From Eutreptiella sp. 'Long Island Sound 2002' (Eukaryota; Euglenozoa; Euglenophyceae; Eutreptiales; Eutreptiaceae): a stretch of DNA of 64,000 nucleotides. The translations under genes were made by a program, and so were the position numbers. Of this stretch, positions 35,052 through 44,852 are shown piece by piece (the stretch's first letter is position 1; each line of letters begins with the position of its first letter). Under the pieces are notes generated by a model. That model was not told the origin of the DNA. It did no database searches and was given only the letters and a program-made list of their open reading frames with translations. The stretch covers positions 130,021,708-130,085,707 of the forward strand of contig OZ038381.1 of assembly GCA_964036045.1 (NCBI GenBank), given 5' to 3'.

Positions 35052-35368
35052 GCGTGCCGACTGTGTGCCATCTGTGTGCCAACGTGCACCAACGTTCCGT
35101 TGTGTGATCCAACCCGCCTGCCACGTCCTCACGTGCCGCAAGTCTTTGTGTGTGCACCATGCAGCGGGCCTTTGAGCAGCTGGCGCCCTCAAACTACCGC
35201 GACAGGCGCGCACGGCTGGCGCGCCTTCGCGAAGTCGTGGGGGAGATTTTGGGGCCACATTGGCAAGTACATGTCAAACCCGGCCGCCGCCGCATCCACC
35301 TCGTTTGCGGGGAGGGCAAACCCCCCACCCCCGATTGGGAGCTGTTGGCCGCGGCCATTGTGTAGGAG

Positions 35369-35617
35369 TGTAACTGCTAAGATGTGGCCTTTTTTGTTCA
35401 CATGGACACGTACGCGTTAATCTCAACTCGTACGCACTGATTTTCCACACCGTACGCACTGGGTACCAAAGGCGCACGCGCTGCGTACGATTTTGCGCCA
35501 AACGCTTAGGCAGTGCGTACGGTTGGGTAAATTAGTGCGTACGAGTTGGGATTTCAACACGTACGTGTCGGAACTTTAACACGTACGTGCCCATGTGAAC
35601 AGATCTTAGCAGTTACA
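35369..35617 (+). mobile_element. M4b: 249-bp non-autonomous element, TSD AG
   Basis: TGTAACTGCTAAGAT...ATCTTAGCAGTTACA, TSD AG (35367-35368, 35618-35619). Closely similar to M4a over its whole length, with CGTACG and CACGTACGTG palindromes. Nested in the E2c transposase. Confidence 0.95.
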
Positions 35618-36613
35618 AGAGCCGCAAAAATGGCGACAGCTTCGGCAAGCTGCAGTACAGCCGGGCACACAGCCAATGGAAGTGCCCATGGGGAACCCTA
35701 ATGGAGGTGCGAAAGGCATTGTCCGCCCCCCGTGTCACGGGGGTCCATTTTCAGACGGACGAGGACAATGACATTTTTGGGGCCGCATGCAATCTTCGGC
35801 ACAAACTGCAGGTATTTTCACCCTGCACCAAAGCGTTTCCCGGCGACCGTTCACGGTGACCCGTTACACACGGCCTGCTTTCTGGCACAGGTGATGTGGC
35901 ACCGTGATGGCCCCACGTTCCTGACGGACAACGTGTGGGTGGGCATCTCCTTCGACGGGACAAAGCTCTCGCAGGCCTCCTTCGTGCATTTTGCCGTTGG
36001 AGACCTGGGGAGTCATATGCCCTTGGGCTCTCGGATCTTGCTGCGCAGATCCGAGAAGAAGGCCATCATTACCCAATTGGCCGAGGTCTATGACCTGAAC
36101 GCGAACCTCACCGAGGTGGCGCAGCAGCAAATCCCCGATACAGGGGGCTACCTGCGTAAGGTGATTTCTTTTTATAGAGCAGACACCAAGGCGGAGGTCA
36201 TTTTGGGGGGTTGCTCCTCGTTCAAAGCCAAAAATCCCGCATCCACTGTTTGTTGGCTGTGTGGGAAAAATCGGGCAACCATTCTGCACGAATTTGGTTG
36301 CGGGATGGGGGTGATGGTCGAGGAGTGGCTCTGGGCAGGGATGATTTGCCGGATTGTGCGCCCCCCCCCAGCGGCCCCCCGATTATGGGCTGCATGGCGT
36401 GCACCGGCATGTGCACAATGGGCTTTCAGCCCTCGTGAACGGCCTCCACACGGTGCATCGGTGGGAGAGGGGAAAGGCCGTGAGGTGGGTGCAATGGTTC
36501 TTGGATCCCATTCGGATCCAGCCACGGACCGCCACCAGTGTGGCATTGGAAGAGGAGAGGAAGGATAAGAAGAAGGTGCCCCTGAAAATCGAGCAGACGG
36601 CGGCTGCAGAGTG

Positions 36614-36845
36614 TGGGTATCCCACAGTAAGGGGGTGCATAGTAAGGTATCCTTATGTGAGCCCCCCTTACTATGGGGCACTTTTTGTGGAAGATGGTGT
36701 CTCACTCCCTATACCCCCTCAATTAGGGTGTGACGAATGCATTTTGACCCACATCACATTGTATCTAAACCAAAAACGGGGCAAAAGTCGGGCAAAACTG
36801 GTAGGATCAAGCTGGTATCGGACCCCCTGACTGTGGGACACTCCA
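36614..36845 (+). mobile_element. M3b: 232-bp non-autonomous element, TSD TG
   Basis: TGGGTATCCCACAGTAAGGG...CAGTGGGAC-type complement ending ACACTCCA, TSD TG (36612-36613, 36846-36847). E2d has the empty site GCAGAGTGGGTGAAGAG at the same place, which proves the insertion and its length. Same length as M3a. Confidence 0.95.
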
Positions 36846-37960
36846 TGGGTGAAGAGTGAGGGATGGGACACGTGTACCATGTGTGACCATCTGGACGGGG
36901 AGGACCTCCTGCAGCATGTCTTTGACGTGGGGGGGGTCCAGGTGTCCTAGACGGACGCCTTCCGGCAATAGGGAAAATCCCTGTTGGCAACACGCGATGT
37001 CGTCTGCAAATCCGGACCGTTGCAGTTGCCCGACATGATAATTCTGCGAGCAGAATTGAAAAAAATGGGGGAGGCCCATAAGGCCTGTAAAGTGAACATC
37101 ACCATGTGGGCCCATCTGTGGATTGCCCACCTGTTGGGATGTGCCCGCAGCTGGGGGCACATTGCCATTTTTGCCGCCTTCAAAGGAGAGGGGCGGCACA
37201 AAGCCCTGAAATGTGAAATTTCCAAGCGCAGCTTTCGAGGTGGAAGTAAAGGCGGCCGGGTGTCCAGACTGCGGGGGGCGAGAGTGCGGGTGAAGGGGGG
37301 CAAGGGGGATCGCACGCGGAAGGGGTGGGGGGAAGTGATCCGCTCGGATAATCTGGACTGGGGGTTGTATAATAAAAAATCTCCTGTTTGGGAGTCGTCG
37401 TGGACGAAGCAAAGGGGGTACATAGAGAATAAGGGGGTCTCCGTCTAGGCTGAACAGGGGTCCCAAGGCATGTGACCTCTATATTCCTTTGTCTACCACG
37501 CGCAGAACGGAATCAACGTTTTTTGTTCGTCAAAAATGAATCCATAAAGTTTTGTTGTTCCGGGGGGTTTTCAAACGTGCCGGACGTCATGGAAGCATCC
37601 GTTTTGTTCATTTCCACCGTTTTCCATGTGAGAAGCGTATCGTGCTGTTGCCTCTACCTTGGCTTTCGTGCTCCGTGTGCCGCGCGTGTTACGCGTGTTA
37701 CGTGTTCTAAGCGTTTCTCTAGGTGTGCCTCCGGAACTCGAATAACTCGTGTCGCATATCCGTGCAAGGCGCGTTCCGCGTTCCGCACGTAACCGATATC
37801 ACGCTTCTGGAGGCCGGAACCCACGTTTTGCGCGAGCTACGCGTCCTCCTGTACCTCAGCCCTTTCTTTATGCCCGCACCGCTTTTTCCCGGAGAGCCAC
37901 AAGCAGTGGCTGGCCAAGGGGGGCCATGTACCCTTCGTGAACCGGCCGTTTGAATCCGAG

Positions 37961-38232
37961 ATTCACGGTACCGTGAATTTCACCCAATTTTGCTGTGTTT
38001 TGCTCGTAACTTGGTGCTATCGTGTGCTTTTGTCGTGCTACCTTCGCCCAAAGTAAGATGCAACAAATAGGTGCAATTTAGAGGTTTAAAGTCCCCGCAT
38101 GGTTTAACAGATTTGGTGAGATTCACGTGAATGTGAGATTCACGCACCTAAATTCACGCAGAAATTCACGCTAGATTCACAGATTCACAGTATGTGAAAT
38201 TCGTACGAAATTCGTACGAATTTCGTACGAAT
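37961..38232. repeat. E3 left array (TTCACGTGAA and TTCGTACGAA)
   Basis: GATTCACG(GTAC)CGTGAAT and GATTCACGTGAAT inner copies are followed by three consecutive AATTCGTACGAAATT-type units at 38196-38230. All words are self-complementary or nearly so. Confidence 0.95.
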
Positions 38233-38299
38233 TTACCCTTATTTCCACTGTTTCGCTTTCCCACAGCTCTCAAAGCCTTTCTTCGCATTCTCTTTGACA

Positions 38300-41200
38300 A
38301 TGTCGCAGCAGACTATGTCTCAGCTCGCCAGCCTGGCCTCGCGCCCTGACCCCGCAGCCGACACCCTCGCCCACTACCAAGCCCTCCCCGTTGCCCACCA
38401 TCAATTGGAGGAGGCAACGTACGAGTCGGAGGCACTGGGGGTGGATGCCATCGTGGGCTGGGCAGCCTCCCTCGACCCCTCCCCCGACGTCATCCACATC
38501 GACATGCGCAGCCCCACCCGCAACAGCTACCTCGGGGGGAGGGGATGGGCCACAACCCTGTGGAGGGAACTGCGCCACCAACTTCCCACCCTCAAATTTC
38601 TCCATCTGACCCCTCTCCCCTCCAGTGTTGACCAGCTGCTCAACTCGATGAGGAATAACCCTGTGGGGAAGCCTAAGGACGCCCACGTCCAGGTGTACCC
38701 CACCGCTAACCTTGTCCACACACCCCCCAACTGCGATATGGTGTGCCTGCAGGATCTTTCTGTAGGTGCACCAGCGGACCACTCTTTTTTCCCCTTTTCT
38801 TGGCATCTTGCCAACCCCCGGTGGTGGGATGATTTGGGCATCGCCCCTTTCCATCCCACCATCCCCCCCCAGGTGCACGTCCCCGACGTCACCCACCCCA
38901 CCTTCTATAGCACAACTTCTTTGCAATGGTACCGTGGTGCCTCATGCGCCCCCCCCTTCATTTCGAGTGAACCCCCCCTCCGCACCGAACCCCTTCCCGA
39001 CCCCCCTCATGGGGTGACGGGCAGCCCTGACCCCGCCCCCGACAGGGTTGGCCCCTCTCAGCCGCCCCTCAACTTTGTTGATGGGAACGGCTACATTGTG
39101 CTTCGGGGGCTTGTGGAGGCACGGGATTGTGAGGTGGGGTGGAACAAGGTGATGAAGGCGTGGGGCAGCGGCGACGAAAAAGTCGTCGCAAAAAATTTTG
39201 AGCTCCTTTTCAACGCCGCGCCGAGTGAGGAGCAGGCCAAGGATCCCGAGCTCCCCCGCCGGTGGCAAAGCAAGAGCACCTTGGGGTCGGGGGTGGGGGG
39301 GCCTCTCTTCAAGAAGTTCCACCCCCACCTCACCGAAAGTGTCCCTGGGGTTGGGGACCTCCACCCAATGACGCCGGGCAGCGTCATTGTGGCCAGTGTG
39401 GGGAGTGGGCCGCAGCTCCCCCACACCGACGTGACCACGCACCCCGACGTCCTCCCCCCCAGCGACAGGGCGGTGGGGGACTGCCACCTGAGTAGCTTCC
39501 TCTGCTTGTCAGAGGACTACCAGGTGGCGGTGCAGGCGGGGATGGCCCTGGGGGAGGCGGGGGAGGCGCGCTGGGATACCATTCAGCTGCATCGGGGGGA
39601 CATGCTGCTGATGGTGGCCACCAGCCGCCATCATGGATTGCCTGCCCACCCCGACTCCAAGGATGGGCTGCAGGGGGCTCTTTTTAACTTGTGGACCCCC
39701 GACCCCCGACACAAACACCACCAGGCCAACACCACACACTTGGACGCCATCCCCCCCAAGGAGGCCCTGGACGTTGCTGGGGATTTGTCCAGCTGGGACC
39801 TCCCCAGCGTGGATCAGGTGTTGTGGGTGGGGAAGGGGGCGGTTGCGAGGGTGGGGTTGTGGGAGGGGGAGGCTGCCCAGGCCCTGTTCGCCGACGCCCC
39901 GCAGACGCTCCCGGCAGGCCCCCCCACCCGCCCCTTCCACCCCACCTTCATCTCCCGGTCGGCCCCGGCCGCCGACCTCGCCGTCATCGAGGTCGGCCCC
40001 CAGTGCATGCTGTTCTTCCTGGGCAGCGTGCACCAGCTGGAGGTCGTGAAGGGGGGCGATGTCGACGCGGAGTCGGAGATCCACTTCACCTTGTCCGGCA
40101 TTGCCCCCCCGGGTCGGCCGACCACGCTGTGGCACCTGGTGAACACGGTCCCAGCGTGGCGGTCGCCCAAGTGCGCGAGGACCGGGGCATGGAGCATCAC
40201 CTGCCCATGCGACTGCAAGGTGTGCTTGCTTGTGTGTTTGCTTTGTGTATTTGCAAAAATTGGACGAAATTCACGTGAAATTCGTACGAAATTCGTACGA
40301 AATTCGTACGAATTTCGTACGAATTTCACGTGAATAAATTTGTGTGAATTTTCTCGAGATGTGAAATTCGTACGAAATTCGTACAAAATTCGTACGAATT
40401 TCGTACGAATTTCTGTGAATTTCGTCCAATTTGCTCCTTTTGCTCTTCCATTGCCCCGTGTCCACTCCCCCTTTCTCAATTTTTGCCTTGCACACCTCCC
40501 CACATCTGCATGCAGGTCCCGTTCACCGCTTGGTCGCCGGATATTGGGCACCACACCAGGCGCCAGTACAAGCCCCGGCCCCGATTGCCTGAGGAGCACG
40601 CCGAGCCCGCCGAAGGCCCCGGTGGCGCCCAGCCCGCAGGCACCGGCGGTGGACGGGCACCAAGCGAGGCCGGCAGTGTGCGCAGTGTGGGGTCGCAGCG
40701 CTCTCGGCGTTCGGGAGGCAGCGAGGCCAGCACCGCCAGGGGGCATATGGCGCGCGAGGTGGTGGTGCCCCAGCCGTCCCGCGACGAGTTGGGCGAGGCC
40801 CACACCGACCCCCCCCCTGGACCGGGTCACCCTGGCCGCCAGGCAGCCGGATCCGGCCTGGACCCAGCAGGTGCCGCCCGGGCCGGATGGGCGGCAGCGG
40901 CACCTCAGTGCCGTTTGGGACATGGAGTTGGAGTCGCGGGGGGTGCAGGGCACCCTCCGTGTCTCCTTCCCCTGCCCCATTGTGCTCCGGGGGGGGTCCA
41001 ACCTGCCTGCGGGGCAGGAACTTGTGGGCATGTTTGCCTACCGGCTTGTGAGTGGGCACTGGCGGGTGCAGACGGGGGTGTCGGGGATCGGGGAGAAGGG
41101 GACGGTGACGACGGCTGGGATTTGTGGGCTGAATGTGCTCACAGGTAGGGAGCAGCGGAGGCCGGAGTGGGTGGACGTGGCATGGCTTGCCATGCGCGTC

Positions 41201-42034
41201 CATGTGGGGAGGCAGCGGAAGGGGGCACCCCCAGTGGCTGACGTCATTGACGTCGAGGAGGACGAACCCCCCCCCACGCGCAAGCGGAAAGGGCGCCCCG
41301 AAGGGGACACGGGCCCCACCCCCCCCCCCAAAGCCCCGCGTACGGCCACCCCGGGGGAGCGGGCAGGGCGGGCGGAGCAGGCGGAGCCGTCGGGGGGGCG
41401 GGGGCAGAGGGGTGTGGTCCAGGAGTGGGTGGACCAGCAGCGGGCGGGGGCGTGGGAGGCACGCGCCATCAGCGCGGAGGCCGCCAACCGCGACCTCGAG
41501 GCCCGTCTGTCCAGGGTCCACGAGGACAGGCGGGACTGCGAGTCGCGGTTGGCGGACGTCACCAGGGAGCGTGACCGGCTGGCCACCAAGGTGAAGACCC
41601 TCGAGCGTGACGTGGCGACGTTGCGCAAGGCAAAGCCAGCGGCACAGCCAGCAGAGGCAGTGGAGAGGGCTGAGGGTGCCGAGGCCCCCGCCCCCCCGGG
41701 TGACAGGGGGGGGGCCAGTGCTGCCGGTGTCCGGTACCTCCTGGCCGGCGCACAGGCCTGGCATGCCCAGGCCGAGGCATGCGCCGGCCAGATGTCCGCA
41801 GTGTCCACCGGCCTGCGGATGGCCATGATGGCCAGTGGCCAGCAGGTCGATGTGGACAGCGTGGCCCCGGACGCCCCCAAGGTGACTGCTGCACTGGAGG
41901 AAGTGCGCCGGCAGTACCCCCCCCACCGCCTCACGTCGGCAGCCATGGACCCCTCCTTTGTGGAGGCGGTGGCGGAGCAGAGCTCCCAGGGCTCCGCTAG
42001 CCGGAGCTCTGCTCCCCGGGGGGGGGGTGCGTAG
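38300..42034 (+). pseudogene. E3 2OG-Fe(II) dioxygenase-like protein, two exons
   Basis: Exon 1 38300-40219 (640 codons) joins in phase 0 to exon 2 from 40516 (acceptor TGCATGCAG). Residues about 350-470 look like a double-stranded beta-helix oxygenase: QLPHTDVTTHPD (H-x-D near residue 375), LHRGDMLLMVATSRHHGLP (distal His about 444), then FNLWTPD where a 2OG-binding Arg would be expected but is not obvious. Exon 2 adds Pro/Gly-rich and coiled-coil segments (RVHEDRRDCESRLADVTRE) and ends at 42034. A 1-base shift at the nine-C run 40809-40817 breaks the frame; it may be a real mutation or a homopolymer error. The start is the ATG in TTGACAATGTCG. Possible substrate: methylated bases in the CpG palindromes (inference). 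Confidence 0.55.
40262..40425. repeat. E3 array inside the dioxygenase intron
   Basis: Nine AATTCGTACGAAATT-type units in two groups, flanked by TTCACGTGAA, lie within the 296-bp intron 40220-40515. Confidence 0.95.
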
Positions 42035-42416
42035 GTACCCTCCGGAGCACCTGTCCTTTCTAACCACGACTTTCTAACCACGACGAATGTTATCCTGCCC
42101 CCCCCCCCCCCAAGCATGGGCAGTTTGACCGATATGTGGGGTACTCCCCCCCCACTGTGCGAAATTTTCTGCAGCACTGTTTGTACATTACCCCCTGACC
42201 TGATGTGCCCCTGACCTGTTAACCTGTTAACCTGTTAATTTGCGATTCCTTTCTGCGGAACTGTTTGTATATTACACTGCTGGCTGAGTGACAGCCGGAA
42301 TGACAGCATGAGACAATGACACTGACAATGATAGCATGAGCACTATCCTGAGCTTGCTTTGTGAGGGTCAACGAGGGCACAAGGATGAGGCTTTGGCAGA
42401 AATTCTGTGACAGTCA

Positions 42417-42562
42417 TGTGAAATTCGCACGAAATTCGTACGAAATTCGTACGAATTTCACATTTTCAGAACATTCACACATTTCTATTCATGTGAAATT
42501 CGTACGAAATTCGTACGAAATTCGTACGAATTTCGTACGAATTTCGTGCGAATCTATGTGAA
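42417..42562. repeat. E3 array between its two genes
   Basis: ATTCGTACGAAATTC units in two groups (near 42425-42460 and 42490-42560) lie about 110 bp upstream of the transposase ATG. Confidence 0.95.
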
Positions 42563-42672
42563 TTTCTCTTAATTGCATGCGAATCACAGTAGAGAGAGTG
42601 GTCTGCGGCAGGGGGATGGTAGAAACTTTGCGATGACTGCCTGCCCATTCAACAGGTCCTGTATCTCACATC

Positions 42673-44436
42673 ATGCCACGGCCCAAGGAGCCATTCCATC
42701 TGGTAGCGGATCGTACACGACGGCGGCGCCTACAAGAGCTCCAGGAGGTTGTTACCAAGGAGCTTGCAGCACCCTACACCGTCAAGTACCTGCCCGACAC
42801 GGGGCAAATAGTGCTTACCCCCGAAACAAGAATTGTAGCCACCGTCCAGCCCGAGCCCACCCAGGAGGAGAGGTTGATTATGGCCGTGTGGAGGATCCGG
42901 TCATTGCACCTCTCTAGGACAGAGTCCCGGTACCTGGTGGGGAGCATGACGTACGGTGTGGTATGGGACCAGGTGTACGGCATGCTCCGGCAGCTAGCGT
43001 TGCCGGAGTCCCGGGCGTTTACTGCCTATACGGGTGACGACACGGCCATCAATGGTGCGGCCTGCTACCTACCTGACCGCATCGCCCACCTATTCAAGTG
43101 TCGACCACCACCACCCTCGGCCATCATGCAGCCCGGGGACCGACGGCTGCATTGGTTGCCTATTGCGGTGGACGGTACATCGAGGCATGAGGCCTCGTAC
43201 GTCCATTGCACGCTTGGTGGCACCGCCAGCCCCAACCAACTATCTAGTTGGTGGCTACTAGGGGGCAGTGAAAAGTGGGACACCCTCTACGCGGCCTCCC
43301 AGGAAATTGATTTTGATGATGAGTTGCGCAAGGCCGCAACCGTAAGTTTTAAGGATACGGCAGGGAACGATAGGCAGTCCCTTTTTTTTCTGTGTGCAGA
43401 TGGTAAGGCACAGGTGCTCATGGCGGGCTGCCAAAACTGGAAGGCAGAATCCCCTGGTGCCACTGTGTGTTGGGTCTGCATGCGTAACCGTGCTCTGTGC
43501 CTTGCTACCTTTGGCACAGCAAGTGCGATAGACGGCAACTGGGAACCAGCCGTTGCCATAAGTGCTATATATAGGACCATTATGAGTGATAGGCGAGTGC
43601 CTGATTATGGCCTCCATGGGGTCCTTCGTGTCCTGTTGTGTGCAGTCAACGGGACACGGGACCTAGTTGTACAATTGACAGGGAAGGCACCGGCCACTGT
43701 GGCACGCACCATGCTGCAACCGGTTTTAGATGAGGCACGGCTTGCTGCACGAACTTGCACCCGTGCCTCATTAAATAATGACAAGGCAAACAGCAAGGGG
43801 AAGGTGAGGATGGAGTGTGCTGCTGCCATCCATTTCATGCGCAATAAGGGTTGGGAGAAGATAATAGATGCTTGCATAGAGCAGCCTAGTGTCAGGCAGC
43901 ATCAAGTAGGGGGAAAAAGTTGGGAGTCGGTGTGCAAAACGTGGTGGGAGAATTTTGCAAGCATGTGTGTATACGCGTGGCGTTCCGCATGGTTCTCCGG
44001 GGCCGACTTGGGGCGGCTCCGGAACCATAGCATAGCCATGGGCGCTGCCCACAATGAGCTCCAGTGGGGCAAACTTCTGTGGACGCATCTTTGGATCGAC
44101 CACATGTATTATTTTGCAAAGAAGTGGAGAATCTTGTCAAAGTTCTCCTGCTTTGCCATGGAGGGAAGTCACCGGAGGCTGAAGCGCATGTTGCGCAACA
44201 GCGGGGGCCTAAGCCTCCTCCGGGGGAGACTAGGGGTGCAAGTGGTTGTGGACAACCACACCATTGACAATAGCCTTTGGTTGCATGGGTGGGATGCGAC
44301 CAAAAGGGCTCAACAATGGCAAGGGCCCATAAGTGTACAAACGTATGCAAGCCGCACAAGAAGACGGCTTCTAACCGACATGCAGCACCTTCAGACTCTA
44401 CAGCGGCGGTTCCGGTGCCGCAAGAGACGGACATGA
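42673..44436 (+). CDS. E3 DDE transposase, intact (587 aa)
   Basis: A single open frame from ATG 42673. The N-terminal basic helix is RTRRRRLQELQEVV (residues 14-27). First catalytic Asp 167 (IAVDGTSR), second Asp 243 (CADGKAQV), zinc-type C266-W-V-C269, H315 in DYGLHG, H472-x4-H477 (HLWIDH), Glu 497 (AMEGSHRRLKR), and a basic C-terminus. The spacing D2-to-E of 254 residues and H-x4-H-x19-E equals what I recall for mouse RAG1 (D708, H937/H942, E962). The shared C2C/H4H layout links it to RAG1/Transib and CMC-type transposases; I do not recognise a named family. It should cut at the TGTACCC ends and act through the TTCGTACGAA arrays (inference). Confidence 0.85.
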   Translation: MPRPKEPFHLVADRTRRRRLQELQEVVTKELAAPYTVKYLPDTGQIVLTPETRIVATVQPEPTQEERLIMAVWRIRSLHLSRTESRYLVGSMTYGVVWDQVYGMLRQLALPESRAFTAYTGDDTAINGAACYLPDRIAHLFKCRPPPPSAIMQPGDRRLHWLPIAVDGTSRHEASYVHCTLGGTASPNQLSSWWLLGGSEKWDTLYAASQEIDFDDELRKAATVSFKDTAGNDRQSLFFLCADGKAQVLMAGCQNWKAESPGATVCWVCMRNRALCLATFGTASAIDGNWEPAVAISAIYRTIMSDRRVPDYGLHGVLRVLLCAVNGTRDLVVQLTGKAPATVARTMLQPVLDEARLAARTCTRASLNNDKANSKGKVRMECAAAIHFMRNKGWEKIIDACIEQPSVRQHQVGGKSWESVCKTWWENFASMCVYAWRSAWFSGADLGRLRNHSIAMGAAHNELQWGKLLWTHLWIDHMYYFAKKWRILSKFSCFAMEGSHRRLKRMLRNSGGLSLLRGRLGVQVVVDNHTIDNSLWLHGWDATKRAQQWQGPISVQTYASRTRRRLLTDMQHLQTLQRRFRCRKRRT

Positions 44437-44545
44437 GATGACCTTACGAACCCAGACCGTTGTTGCCTGTGACCGGGGTGCATGCTGGGGGGCTTACTAG
44501 GGGTGTGAGGACAAATCAGGGGGTGCACACGGGTAACATTTGTGT

Positions 44546-44852
44546 AAATTCACGTGAATTCACGTGAATTCACGTGAAATTCGTACGAAATTCGTACGAA
44601 TTTCACGTGAATTCACGTGGATTCACGGCTGTGAATCGGCTACAGGCTTGCCGGGTTCCGGCACCTCTCGTTTTGGGCACGGTGCGGTCATGATGCATGC
44701 TTTTGGGGCGGGACTTTCATTGGATGATGCGTAACAAACCTAGGGGAGGAATTTTGGCCCCTCAAAGCCCTTGAAATGAACCAAGAATATGGCATTTTCC
44801 CCCAAAAACCTCAAATTTTGGGTAAATTCACGTGAAATTCACGCAATTATTC
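44546..44852. repeat. E3 right array (TTCACGTGAA, TTCGTACGAA)
   Basis: Four TTCACGTGAA-type words and two ATTCGTACGAA units at 44546-44636, and further TTCACGTGAAATTCACG at 44824-44841 just inside the right end. Confidence 0.93.

Larger units (their letters stand above)
35159..37448 (+). pseudogene. E2c DDE transposase, decayed and twice inserted into
   Basis: Starts MQRAFEQLAP; the basic helix RRARLARLREVVGEIL matches E3 and E1b. M4b (35369-35617) and M3b (36614-36845) interrupt it, and the frame is restored when they are removed (IV then a TAG, then ESRKNGDSFGK). First Asp in ISFDGTKLSQ, second in RADTKAEVILGGC, CWLC 23 residues later. The frame breaks near 35840, 36390 and in the M3b region, then resumes to end YIENKGVSV. 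The H-x4-H region here is HLWIAH; E2d shows the cleaner copy. Role: transposition of E2, now lost in this copy. Confidence 0.78.

Noticed and set aside
37927-37943. KDZ (Kyakuja-Dileera-Zisupton) transposons, which are also linked to TET/JBP genes
   Set aside because: The C-W-x-C and H-x4-H-x19-E layout does not look like the KDZ transposase as I remember it; a profile search would settle this.
38196-44640. Regular repeats with short spacers could be CRISPR arrays
   Set aside because: Units are self-complementary, spacers are very short and not unique, no cas genes occur, and the DNA is eukaryotic with spliced genes.
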